Source of the DNA: Nocardia nova NBRC 15556
Lineage (GTDB): Bacteria; Actinomycetota; Actinomycetes; Mycobacteriales; Mycobacteriaceae
Direction: 5' to 3'
Length of the DNA stretch: 64,000 nt
Assembly: GCF_001613005.1 (NCBI RefSeq)
Contig: NZ_BDBN01000032.1
Coordinates: 35,785 to 99,784, forward strand
Below are positions 22,831 through 30,386 of the stretch, piece by piece. Below the pieces are notes generated by a model. That model was not told the origin of the DNA. It saw only the letters and a list, made by a program, of their open reading frames with translations, and made no database searches. The position numbers and the translations under genes are program-made. The first letter of the stretch is position 1. Every line of letters starts with the position of its first letter.

Positions 22831-25003
22831 CTCAGCATCAGAACTGGCCGCAGACTCGCTCGCCTGGCAGATCCTGTTTTGGCCCAGCCCTTTCCGTGAA
22901 GGAGCAGCCACGTCGCTACTCCGCCATTGGGCCGCGCAGAAGCACGCGCCGCAACTGATCCTCGAAGCCCGTTCAACGAGCGACGGTGTGAAATACCTTG
23001 TTGGCAGCCAACTTCGGCATGCGTCTGGTGTTCGGCGTTCGGTCGAGCAGCTGGTGCCTGGGTCGGTGGTGACGCCGTTCGACGCGGAGGAGCGCGGGGG
23101 GATTGTCACGGCTCGCCGGCTGAAACTGACGGCGACGGACTGGCCCCTGGAGCCAGTCGACCGGGTGGCCTCCAGCCGCTCCATCCTCTCGGCTCTGACG
23201 GCGGTGAAAGACTCTGAGCGCCTGGTCATTCAGGTCGTCCTCGGCCCCCGCCGTCAGCCGATGTTGCCGCCGGTCGAACCGGCGCAGGGCGGTCAGCAGT
23301 CCGTAGCCTCCAAGGTCTGGAGCGGGCTGCTTCCCGACCGGCGACCGAACGCTCGCCAGGCTCTCATTCGCAAACTCGGCCAGCACGGCTTCGCGGCGGT
23401 GATTCGGATCGGCGTCGAGGCCGGCACCGCGGAACGACGGAAATCCTTGCTGCTCGGCTTGGCCGCGGCCATCGGGACAGTGGAAACGGCCGGGGTGCAC
23501 TTCAAGCTGGCGGACGAGAAGCCGAAGAACATCAACGATCCAAAGGCGACGTGGTCGATGCTCGCACCTTCTCAACCGCTGAGTGTGCCGGAACTGAGCC
23601 ATCTGCTGGCCTGGCCGGTCAGCGACCGCGACGAGTGCTTCCCGGGGCAGCCGCCGCTGCACCCGAAGCCGGTGCGACCCACCCCGGCGCTCCTCACTGG
23701 TGAGCGCGTGATCGCCGAGGCCAACGCGCCCGGTGTCTCCGGCACGCTCGGCTACGACGTGCTCGACAGCATGCGCCACACCTGGGTGATCGGCCCCAAC
23801 GGCACTGGCAAGTCGACGCTGCTCTTGAACCTGATCGTTCAGGACCTGCAGGCTGGCCGACCGGTGGTGGTGATCGAGCCCAAGGACCTGGTGTCTGACA
23901 TCCTGGCCCGCATTCCCGAACACCGGAAACAGGACATCGTCCTCCTTGATGCGCTCGATGAAGCACCGGTCGGCATAAATCCCCTGGCGCACAGCGAGGG
24001 CCGCACACCCGAAGTCATCGCCGATTCGCTGTTCGGGACTATCCATGCCATCCACGGCGATCTCGGGCCGCGGTCGGCCGACATTCTGCGAAATGCGTTG
24101 GAGGTGCTGGCCAAGCGCGACGACGCCAGCCTGACCATGCTGCCGCTGCTACTCACCAATCCTGGCTTCCGGCGTTCACTGACGCAGCGAGTCATCCGGG
24201 ACGATCCGTTTGCGGCCGGACCGTTCTGGGCGTGGTTCGATTCGATGTCGCCGGAGGCGGTGGACACGAAGATCGCGCCGCTCTCCAACAAATTGCGTCC
24301 ACTGCTAACGAAACAACTGAGAGCCGTTCTGGCGCAGCGCAGCCCGAAGTTCAACATCCGACAAGTGCTCCGCGAGAACAAGGTGTTGCTGGTGCCGCTT
24401 CAGAAGGGCGTGATCGGACCCGAGGCGGCGCAGCTGCTCGGCGCAATCATCCTGGCCGAACTGTGGCAGGCGATCCGGGAACGGGCCGGGACCTCCGAAG
24501 ACACCCGCACCCCGGTCATGGTCTACATCGACGAGGTACAGGACTACCTGCGCTTGCCAACCGATCTCGGTGACGCGCTGGCCACCGCCCGCAGCCTGCG
24601 CGCTGGCTTCCATCTGGCCCACCAGTACCAAAAGCAGCTGCCACCGGCGATGCTCGACGCCTTTCGTAACAACGCGCGGAGCCGCATCACCTTCCAACTC
24701 CAGGCCGGCGACGCCAAGGACATGGCCACCGGACAGTCCGTGCTCGCGCCCGAGGACTTCGGCGCGCTGCCTGCGCATCACGTCTACGTGAATTTGATGA
24801 GAGAGAACACCGTTCAGCCGTGGGCTTCCGGCGTCACGCTGCCACCGCCGCCGGAGACTAGCGACCCGAACGAGATCCGGCGCGTCAGCCGGGAGCGCTA
24901 CGGCCAGCCGCTGGACGAGATCGAGGCCGGGTTCGCCGAGTTGCTCGACCAGGTGAACGGCGAGGCAGATGGTGCGCCTCGGCGGCGAAGGAGACAAGCA
25001 TGA
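22820..25003 (+). CDS. TraG/VirD4-like conjugative transfer ATPase
   Basis: A 727-residue P-loop ATPase of the type IV coupling-protein/HerA-TraG group. It pumps or presents DNA to a transfer channel. The Walker A motif GPNGTGKSTLL lies near residues 325-335, and Walker B VYIDEVQDYL near 567-577. The region RSLRAGFHLAHQYQKQLP with the DAFRNNARSRITFQ motif after it is typical of the family. The N-terminal 300 residues are element-specific and lack clear membrane helices. The ATG overlaps the basic small protein, and its stop overlaps the replication-relaxation gene (ATGA). Confidence 0.85.
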   Translation: MTIDSASELAADSLAWQILFWPSPFREGAATSLLRHWAAQKHAPQLILEARSTSDGVKYLVGSQLRHASGVRRSVEQLVPGSVVTPFDAEERGGIVTARRLKLTATDWPLEPVDRVASSRSILSALTAVKDSERLVIQVVLGPRRQPMLPPVEPAQGGQQSVASKVWSGLLPDRRPNARQALIRKLGQHGFAAVIRIGVEAGTAERRKSLLLGLAAAIGTVETAGVHFKLADEKPKNINDPKATWSMLAPSQPLSVPELSHLLAWPVSDRDECFPGQPPLHPKPVRPTPALLTGERVIAEANAPGVSGTLGYDVLDSMRHTWVIGPNGTGKSTLLLNLIVQDLQAGRPVVVIEPKDLVSDILARIPEHRKQDIVLLDALDEAPVGINPLAHSEGRTPEVIADSLFGTIHAIHGDLGPRSADILRNALEVLAKRDDASLTMLPLLLTNPGFRRSLTQRVIRDDPFAAGPFWAWFDSMSPEAVDTKIAPLSNKLRPLLTKQLRAVLAQRSPKFNIRQVLRENKVLLVPLQKGVIGPEAAQLLGAIILAELWQAIRERAGTSEDTRTPVMVYIDEVQDYLRLPTDLGDALATARSLRAGFHLAHQYQKQLPPAMLDAFRNNARSRITFQLQAGDAKDMATGQSVLAPEDFGALPAHHVYVNLMRENTVQPWASGVTLPPPPETSDPNEIRRVSRERYGQPLDEIEAGFAELLDQVNGEADGAPRRRRRQA

Positions 25004-26001
25004 CGACGGAACGATCACGCGGCAGGAGCGGAAGCGACGGAGAAACTACATCTGTTGATGGTATTCGTCCCGCTATTCGTCCCGCCTCCACCACAAAACC
25101 CCCTCTGGCCCCGCCAGTTCGGTCCCTGCGGAAGCCGAATGATGGTGCCCTACCGGGCACCACACCCGCCAGAAAACGGCCCGTCCGCGACCTTGGCAAG
25201 GTGGCCAAGCAGCTGAGTCACCGGGACTGGTCCATCCTGCGGTCCGTGGCCGAACATCGCTACCTGACCGTCTCTCACATCCACGCACTGCACTTCGGCG
25301 ACATGCCACCAGATTCCGGGCTACGAACCGCCCAGCGGGTGCTGGCCCGGCTACGGCGAGACCGCGTCCTCGGTGCCCTGAAACAGCGCATCGGCGGACA
25401 TCAGGCGGGCAGCACTGCCACGGTCCACTACGTCGACGAGGTGGGCGATCGGTTGCTGCGGCAAGCCACGGCCCGGCAGTCTCGGCGGCCGTTCCGTGAA
25501 CCAACGGAACGGTTTCTCGACCACCAACTCGGTATCGCGTCCGCCCACGTGGCCCTAGTCGAGGCCGCCCGCGAGGAACGTATCGAGCTGGTACGGTGCG
25601 CGATCGAGCCCGCCGCCTGGCGCACCTACCTGGGCGTCGGTGGCGCGCGACTGACCCTCAAGCCGGACCTCTACGCCGAAACCGCCTCCCCGCCCGGCAG
25701 CGAGTACGTCGACGCGGCCTTTATCGAGATCGATATGGGCACCGAGAGCATCCCGACGTTGCTCAAGAAGTGCCATGAGTACGACGCCTACCGACGGCAA
25801 GGCATCGAACAGGACCGCAGCGACGGCGCGTTTCCGTTCGTGGTCTGGAGCATGAGCGCCGATACCGACGCCAAGGCCGAACGCCGGCGCATCGCCCTCC
25901 GCGAGGCGATCGATAAGGACCGCAGGCTTCCCGCTGATCTGTTCCGCATCATCGCGCCCGACCAACTCATTCCCATTATGCAGAAAGGAGTCGATATATG
26001 A
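25000..26001 (+). CDS. replication-relaxation family protein
   Basis: A 333-residue protein of the Replic_Relax family (pfam13814), a winged-HTH plus nuclease-like fold found on actinobacterial conjugative plasmids and integrative elements. A disordered N-terminus of about 60 residues is followed by SHRDWSILRSVAEHRYLTVS and TAQRVLARLRRDRVLGAL (winged HTH). Then comes RFLDHQLGIASAHVALVEAA and the core LKPDLYAE ... FIEIDMGTESIPTLLKKCHE. The DNA-processing role is inferred from family context. It overlaps the TraG-like gene by four bases and the methyltransferase gene by four bases. Confidence 0.85.
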   Translation: MTTERSRGRSGSDGETTSVDGIRPAIRPASTTKPPLAPPVRSLRKPNDGALPGTTPARKRPVRDLGKVAKQLSHRDWSILRSVAEHRYLTVSHIHALHFGDMPPDSGLRTAQRVLARLRRDRVLGALKQRIGGHQAGSTATVHYVDEVGDRLLRQATARQSRRPFREPTERFLDHQLGIASAHVALVEAAREERIELVRCAIEPAAWRTYLGVGGARLTLKPDLYAETASPPGSEYVDAAFIEIDMGTESIPTLLKKCHEYDAYRRQGIEQDRSDGAFPFVVWSMSADTDAKAERRRIALREAIDKDRRLPADLFRIIAPDQLIPIMQKGVDI

Positions 26002-26624
26002 ACGAAGACAACCTGATTCACCATCACAGTCCGCCCCAGAAGCGCTACCGCACGATCATGGCCGACCCACCGTGGAATATTGACCAGGCAGGCGGACGCG
26101 GCGCCAGCCAGCACTACCCGCTCATGACCGTCGAGCAGATCAAGAACATGCCGGTTGTCGATCTGGCCGAAGACGATGCGCACCTGTGGCTGTGGGTCAC
26201 CAATGGATCATGGCGGGCAGGCTACGACGTCATGGAAGCCTGGGGCTTCACCTATCGCTCCCCACTGACCTGGGTCAAGCCGCGCCTGCAACTCGGCAAT
26301 TATCTGCGGCATATGACCGAACATGTCCTGTTTGGCACACGAGGGAAGGCCAAGGTCAACTTCCGGGCGCAACCGACGTGGTTCATGGCACCGGTGCAGG
26401 ACCACAGTCACAAGCCCGAAGAGCAGTACGCCATCATCGAAAGAGTCAGTAGCGGACCCTATTTGGAGCTGTTCGCGCGCCGGGCGCAACCGGGGTGGGA
26501 CGCGTGGGGCAACGAAATCCACTCGAACATCACGATTCCCGGCTATCCAGTGCCCTCCGACAGAAAACGAGCACGCGGACCCCTCGAACATCCACGCGCC
26601 CGTCCCGGCCCCCGAGCGGGCTGA
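25998..26624 (+). CDS. MT-A70 family adenine methyltransferase
   Basis: A 208-residue MT-A70-type N6-adenine methyltransferase. The catalytic DPPW lies at residues 23-26 (TIMADPPWNID), with HLWLWVTNGS and the SAM-site region EEQYAIIERVSSGPYLELFA following. No endonuclease is linked to it, so it probably modifies the element's own DNA, either to protect it from host restriction or for regulation. It starts on ATGA overlap with the replication-relaxation gene. Length is normal for the phage/plasmid branch. Confidence 0.88.
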   Translation: MNEDNLIHHHSPPQKRYRTIMADPPWNIDQAGGRGASQHYPLMTVEQIKNMPVVDLAEDDAHLWLWVTNGSWRAGYDVMEAWGFTYRSPLTWVKPRLQLGNYLRHMTEHVLFGTRGKAKVNFRAQPTWFMAPVQDHSHKPEEQYAIIERVSSGPYLELFARRAQPGWDAWGNEIHSNITIPGYPVPSDRKRARGPLEHPRARPGPRAG

Positions 26625-26715
26625 GCTTAGCAAGGTACCGACTCGTCGGTGTCCTGCGGCCGTACTCGTAAGCGCACCACGTGCTTACCGGCCGCTCGCA
26701 CCGAGGAGAAGGACC

Positions 26716-27120
26716 ATGTCCGAACCGTCGAGCAAGGAAATCACCCTTGCGATCCGTATCGACACCGCCCGCCACGCCCAGCTCAGCTGGATCGCCGAAC
26801 TCCGCGGCACCAGCCTGAAGGCCGAATGCTTCAACGCTGTCGATGCCTACATCGAAGCCGCGAAGAACGACCCCGAGCTGATGGCCAAAGCCGACGCCGC
26901 GCGCGCCGCCATCGAAGAAGAGGCCCGCGCGAGGCAAACGGCTATCGCCAACCTGTTCACCGCCAGCCCGCCACCGCCCGCCAACGTCGAGGACGCCCCA
27001 GCGCCCGACGGCGCGGCAGAGGCGGAGGAAACCATGGATAACGCTGCATCACAGAGGAATCGGCGACCGCGAAGCCGTCGCGGAACACAGCAGGGCGACG
27101 GCGAGCAGGCGGACAGCTGA
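26716..27120 (+). CDS. small ribbon-helix-helix-like regulator (134 residues)
   Basis: A 134-residue protein with GAGGAGAAGGA upstream of its ATG. Residues 8-50 (ITLAIRIDTARHAQLSWIAE, then LKAECFNAVDAYIEAA) have the beta-helix-helix pattern of ribbon-helix-helix plasmid regulators. The C-terminal half is Ala/Pro-rich, then basic (RNRRPRSRRG). It may control copy number or transfer of the element. The family call is by pattern only. Confidence 0.6.
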   Translation: MSEPSSKEITLAIRIDTARHAQLSWIAELRGTSLKAECFNAVDAYIEAAKNDPELMAKADAARAAIEEEARARQTAIANLFTASPPPPANVEDAPAPDGAAEAEETMDNAASQRNRRPRSRRGTQQGDGEQADS

Positions 27121-27230
27121 GCCACGCTCAGCGCCCGGTGTAAGAGGCCGGCGGACAGCAGATCGAGGAATGCACAGACCTCACTGCTGTCCACCGGCCA
27201 ACACTCAAACATAACCGAAAGGAGAAGAAC

Positions 27231-27641
27231 ATGAGCGAGAAAGTTCAGAATCCACAACACAGTTCAGGCGAGACGACGCTGCCTGCCGAACAAAACCACG
27301 ACCGCGAGCAGCTCGTGTGGGACGTAGGCGAAACATTGCTCCGGGTGATCTACGATGCCGCCCGGCACCCCAGCCTGGATGCCCGTGCCGCTGCGGCCGC
27401 CGTTGCGTTGCAGCAAGTGCAGCGGACACACGAGTTCGACGTGGCCGAGGAAGACGGACTGCACGAGTTGGCAGCCAAGGCCGGCTATATATTCGCCCGG
27501 CTTGTCGAGCTGATCGACGCCTACGACGAGCTGACCACCAGCGATCTCCAAGGTGCCGTTGAAGCACTGACCCTGCGGCTCGTGCAACGCCAGTTGCCGA
27601 CCGGAACCATCGAGCAGCTGGAAGGAGGTGATCATGAATGA
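27231..27641 (+). CDS. helical hypothetical protein upstream of ArdA-like gene (136 residues)
   Basis: An acidic, helical 136-residue protein with GAAAGGAGAAGA before its ATG. Sequence such as EQLVWDVGETLLRVIYDAAR and ELAAKAGYIFARLVELIDAY has no recognised family. It overlaps the next gene by eight bases. Position between a regulator and an ArdA-like gene fits an accessory transfer or antirestriction function, but none can be assigned. Confidence 0.65.
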   Translation: MSEKVQNPQHSSGETTLPAEQNHDREQLVWDVGETLLRVIYDAARHPSLDARAAAAAVALQQVQRTHEFDVAEEDGLHELAAKAGYIFARLVELIDAYDELTTSDLQGAVEALTLRLVQRQLPTGTIEQLEGGDHE

Positions 27642-28314
27642 GCGACACGCAAACAGCCACGCGCACAGCAACTTCCAACCAGAGGCCGCCCGTAAACCCT
27701 CCGATGACGAGCCAACCTACCGTGAGGCCGAAATCGGCCACGAGAAGGATCCGCCGCGGTATCCGCGCATCTACGTCACCAGAGGGTTGCCGCTTCGGGC
27801 CGAACTGACCGACGGTGCGTGGATAGATATGGCCCGAGACCCCCGAAGCATCCACGCCGAGCTCTACAGCATGTTCGGTGAGCAGGAGGTTTATGACCGC
27901 GAAGGACTCTACATCTGGGACTACCAGGGCTACGCCAGCTTCCGGCCGACCACCGGCCCCCTGGGGCTTGAAGGTGTACATACCATCGAACTTCTGAGCG
28001 CGGTCGCGCAAGGGATCATCGACTACGGCCCGGCGTTCTCCGCCTGGGCCAGCGCCCACGAAGACGACCCCAGCCAATTCAGCCGCTTCGAGCGTGCCTA
28101 CCAGGGGCACTACGAAAGTGTCGACGGCTACGTGCGCCACCTGCTCGCACCGCTCGGACTGGATGACGTCCTGAAAGACGCCTTCCCGGACCAGCTCAAA
28201 CACCTGGCCTACATCGACTACGAGGCGATCGGCGAGCAACTGCTGGCACAGGACGACATCGTGGCCTTTCCGGCAGAAGGTGGCGGCGTGTGGATATTCG
28301 ACGAAAAAACATAA
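27634..28314 (+). CDS. ArdA-like antirestriction protein
   Basis: A 226-residue acidic protein resembling ArdA, a DNA mimic that blocks type I restriction enzymes. The family pattern is visible as PRIYVTRGLPLRAELTDGAW (PRIYV...GxW), RSIHAELYSMFGE, and FERAYQGHYESVDGYVRHLL. It ends with YIDYEAIGEQLLAQDDIVAF then GGGVWIFD. AAGGAGGTGATC directly precedes the ATG at 27634. On a mobile element it would protect incoming DNA, working alongside the MT-A70 methyltransferase. Confidence 0.8.
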   Translation: MNERHANSHAHSNFQPEAARKPSDDEPTYREAEIGHEKDPPRYPRIYVTRGLPLRAELTDGAWIDMARDPRSIHAELYSMFGEQEVYDREGLYIWDYQGYASFRPTTGPLGLEGVHTIELLSAVAQGIIDYGPAFSAWASAHEDDPSQFSRFERAYQGHYESVDGYVRHLLAPLGLDDVLKDAFPDQLKHLAYIDYEAIGEQLLAQDDIVAFPAEGGGVWIFDEKT

Positions 28315-28354
28315 AAGCAATGACCGATGGCAGAGGTTGCCGAAATAGCAATTA

Positions 28355-28376
28355 CTTTTGCGCATACGCACAAAAG
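28355..28376. promoter_or_regulatory. operator-like palindrome before the XRE regulator gene
   Basis: CTTTTGCGCATACGCACAAAAG is an imperfect 22-base dyad 42 bases upstream of the XRE start codon. The same core occurs twice upstream of the transfer operon (22480-22537), which makes the XRE protein the natural candidate to bind all three. Confidence 0.65.
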
Positions 28377-28417
28377 GAGTTATTATTAATTCGTGAAATA
28401 AACGGGAGAATTGATAC

Positions 28418-28825
28418 ATGGCCGCATCGCGGACCCACGAAGCCAAACGGATAGCCGTGATTATTCAGAAACGACGCAAAGACCTAGGTCTGACGCGCAG
28501 CGACCTCGCTCGCCGCACCGGCTTGGCGTATTCCTCAATACTACGTCTTGAGGAAGGCAGCTTTGCTCATCCGAGCCCACGCTCACTAAAGGCCATTGCC
28601 GACGGACTGGAAATGCCGGTGGACATCCTGCTCAACGAAGCCGGATGGATGCCCAAGACGGAGCGGCCGACCGATCGACCGCACATCGCGGTCACGTACC
28701 ACCGTGTCCCTGACGACGTCGCTCAGCACATCCAGGCGCGCATCAACATGCTCGTCAAACGAAGCGCTCCGGATATCGACATTTACCACGAAGCCATTAA
28801 CCGCAACTCTAATCCGCCCGCCTGA
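28418..28825 (+). CDS. XRE-family regulator of the element (135 residues)
   Basis: A 135-residue repressor-like protein. Residues about 8-65 are an HTH_XRE domain (LGLTRSDLARRTGLAYSSIL, then SPRSLKAIADGLEMPVDILL). The C-terminal 50 residues (DDVAQHIQARINMLVKRSA) may dimerise. It is followed by an ImmA/IrrE-like gene, the standard pairing in ICEs where the protease inactivates the repressor. It is preceded by a palindrome that recurs before the transfer operon, so it probably represses both its own gene and transfer. That circuit is inference. Confidence 0.85.
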   Translation: MAASRTHEAKRIAVIIQKRRKDLGLTRSDLARRTGLAYSSILRLEEGSFAHPSPRSLKAIADGLEMPVDILLNEAGWMPKTERPTDRPHIAVTYHRVPDDVAQHIQARINMLVKRSAPDIDIYHEAINRNSNPPA

Positions 28826-28960
28826 CAACGATTCGGCGACAAGTAAATGACTGACAATGAAAGGAGGCCGCTGCAAAAGGGAGGCAACTGCAAAACAATT
28901 CCGTTCACCACGCAAACGAAAGGAAATAGAGACAGTTACAACAATTGGAAGGAGACCACC

Positions 28961-29596
28961 ATGCCAACCACGACACCGTCAGTTCAACTCATCAAGCTGA
29001 AGCGCCCGCACGCCGGCCCGCCGCCGCGAGGGATCATCGCCAAACTGCGAGGCCTCATCCCTCGCCAACCGGTGCGCTGGGACCACAGCCTGCGCTTAGC
29101 CAAACAACAAGCGATCGCCCTCATGCGAGAAGGGCGATCCACCGGATTCACCCCCATAGAGCTCATCACCGAGCTGCCCCGTATCCGCATCGAGTACTCG
29201 CCCGACCAGCAAATCGCCCACGCCAGTTTCTGGGACGTTCACACGCGACAGTGGGTCATCTCGCTCCGTCGAGCCGATAGCTGGAAACGACACAGGATCT
29301 ATCTCGCCCACGAGTTCAAGCGAGTGCTTGACCACGGCCGCACAGCGGCCCTGTATCCAAGCCCCTCGGTCAGATCCTCGGCCTGTGAGGCGGAGCGCGC
29401 AGCCGACTACTTCGCCCGTCACCTGCTTGTGCCGGATCAGCTTCTCCGACGCGCCCTCCGGGCGGGCCTCACCGAAATCACCTCTCTCGCAGCCTATTTT
29501 GACGTTCCCGATGATGTCATCCGTGAGCGTCTTTACGACGAGCGAGTCCGTGTGGGCTCCGCCGTTCAGGGTAGCCCCAGTTGGAGGGCGGCATGA
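28961..29596 (+). CDS. ImmA/IrrE-like protein with altered zinc motif
   Basis: A 211-residue protein of the ImmA/IrrE (COG2856) fold, starting at an ATG with GGAAGGAGACC upstream. The usual HExxH zinc motif reads H117-E-F-K-R121 (AHEFKRVLDHG), so the second zinc histidine is an arginine. The third-ligand helix (ACEAERAADYFARHLLVP) is intact. The codon is CGA; a two-base change from CAC would restore His. In ICEs such proteins cleave the neighbouring XRE repressor; here activity is doubtful, and it may act as a binding antagonist instead. Its stop overlaps the next start (ATGA). Confidence 0.8.
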   Translation: MPTTTPSVQLIKLKRPHAGPPPRGIIAKLRGLIPRQPVRWDHSLRLAKQQAIALMREGRSTGFTPIELITELPRIRIEYSPDQQIAHASFWDVHTRQWVISLRRADSWKRHRIYLAHEFKRVLDHGRTAALYPSPSVRSSACEAERAADYFARHLLVPDQLLRRALRAGLTEITSLAAYFDVPDDVIRERLYDERVRVGSAVQGSPSWRAA

Positions 29597-30021
29597 GTCC
29601 TCAGGATGCTGTCGTCAACGACGCAAGCTTCACGCCGGCCGTCATGTTCTTGTCCGTAGCTGCCGTGTCCGAAGCAGACAGGGCGGCGGGCGGTGAGCCG
29701 ATCCGCATTCAGCTGCAGCGCGAAGCAGGGTTCCGCACCGCGGCCAAGCATCAGCTTGGCATCGTGAAGGAATTCGTCGAGATCGGCGCTCCCGCAACGA
29801 GCTTGCGGCGGCGCCCCGTACTTCGACGACTGCTTGCCCACCTGGAACAGCACCCTGACATCCGCTACGCAATCTTCCCCTCAGCTCGCCGGTTTGCGCT
29901 CAACAGCGCCCACGCGCAGCTGCTCACCGAACACTTCCGACGCCTCGACGTCCGGGTGCTTCTGCCGAACCAGGATTCCCAGCATCCGGTCGCACATTCG
30001 TTTGCGGAGACACCGGCATGA
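29593..30021 (+). CDS. resolvase-like domain lacking the catalytic serine (142 residues)
   Basis: A 142-residue protein that lines up with the N-terminal catalytic domain of serine recombinases. Compare FVEIGAPATSLRRRPVLRRL with FIEPGYSAKTIDKRPVFREL of the recombinase at 31905, and HPDIRYAIFPSARRFALN with HPEVRYVIVYMRSRAFRN. At the start, where active enzymes have LRVST, this protein has LSVAA, so both the leading Arg and the nucleophilic Ser are gone. The DNA-binding part is absent. It is coupled by ATGA overlaps to the genes on both sides, including the excisionase, suggesting a retained, non-catalytic role in recombination control. Confidence 0.7.
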   Translation: MSPQDAVVNDASFTPAVMFLSVAAVSEADRAAGGEPIRIQLQREAGFRTAAKHQLGIVKEFVEIGAPATSLRRRPVLRRLLAHLEQHPDIRYAIFPSARRFALNSAHAQLLTEHFRRLDVRVLLPNQDSQHPVAHSFAETPA

Positions 30022-30386
30022 CCCGTGCTACCGCAACCACGCCGCGCACGGAGCGCTCTGCCGTGTTGTCCGATGACACGCGCGCCCTGCTGCGAACAGT
30101 TGGAGCGGTGGCGCTCAGATTGGCCGACCGCGGGACCGACGATCCTGCGTGGCTTCGCACCCAACTCGGCAACTTGCCAAAGGCCCCCGCGACCACGAGC
30201 ACGCAGTCGACACTCCTGACGGTTCCCGAAGCCTGTGAGCGACTTCGGCTAAGCAGATGGAGCGTTTACCAGCTGATCCACCGTCGCGAGCTCGCGACGG
30301 TGAAGATCGGGCGCCGACGATTCGTACCCATCATGGAAATTGAGCGTTTCGTCGGCAACTTATCCGATGCCGGAGGCCGACCATGA
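30018..30386 (+). CDS. excisionase-type HTH protein
   Basis: A 122-residue protein. Residues about 62-115 form an HTH_17/excisionase domain (LLTVPEACERLRLSRWSVYQ, LIHRRELATVKIGRRRFVP). The N-terminal half is an unassigned helical extension. It sits directly before the integrase gene with a four-base overlap. Xis proteins bend DNA at the attachment site and steer the integrase toward excision, and that is its likely job here. Confidence 0.85.
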   Translation: MTRATATTPRTERSAVLSDDTRALLRTVGAVALRLADRGTDDPAWLRTQLGNLPKAPATTSTQSTLLTVPEACERLRLSRWSVYQLIHRRELATVKIGRRRFVPIMEIERFVGNLSDAGGRP

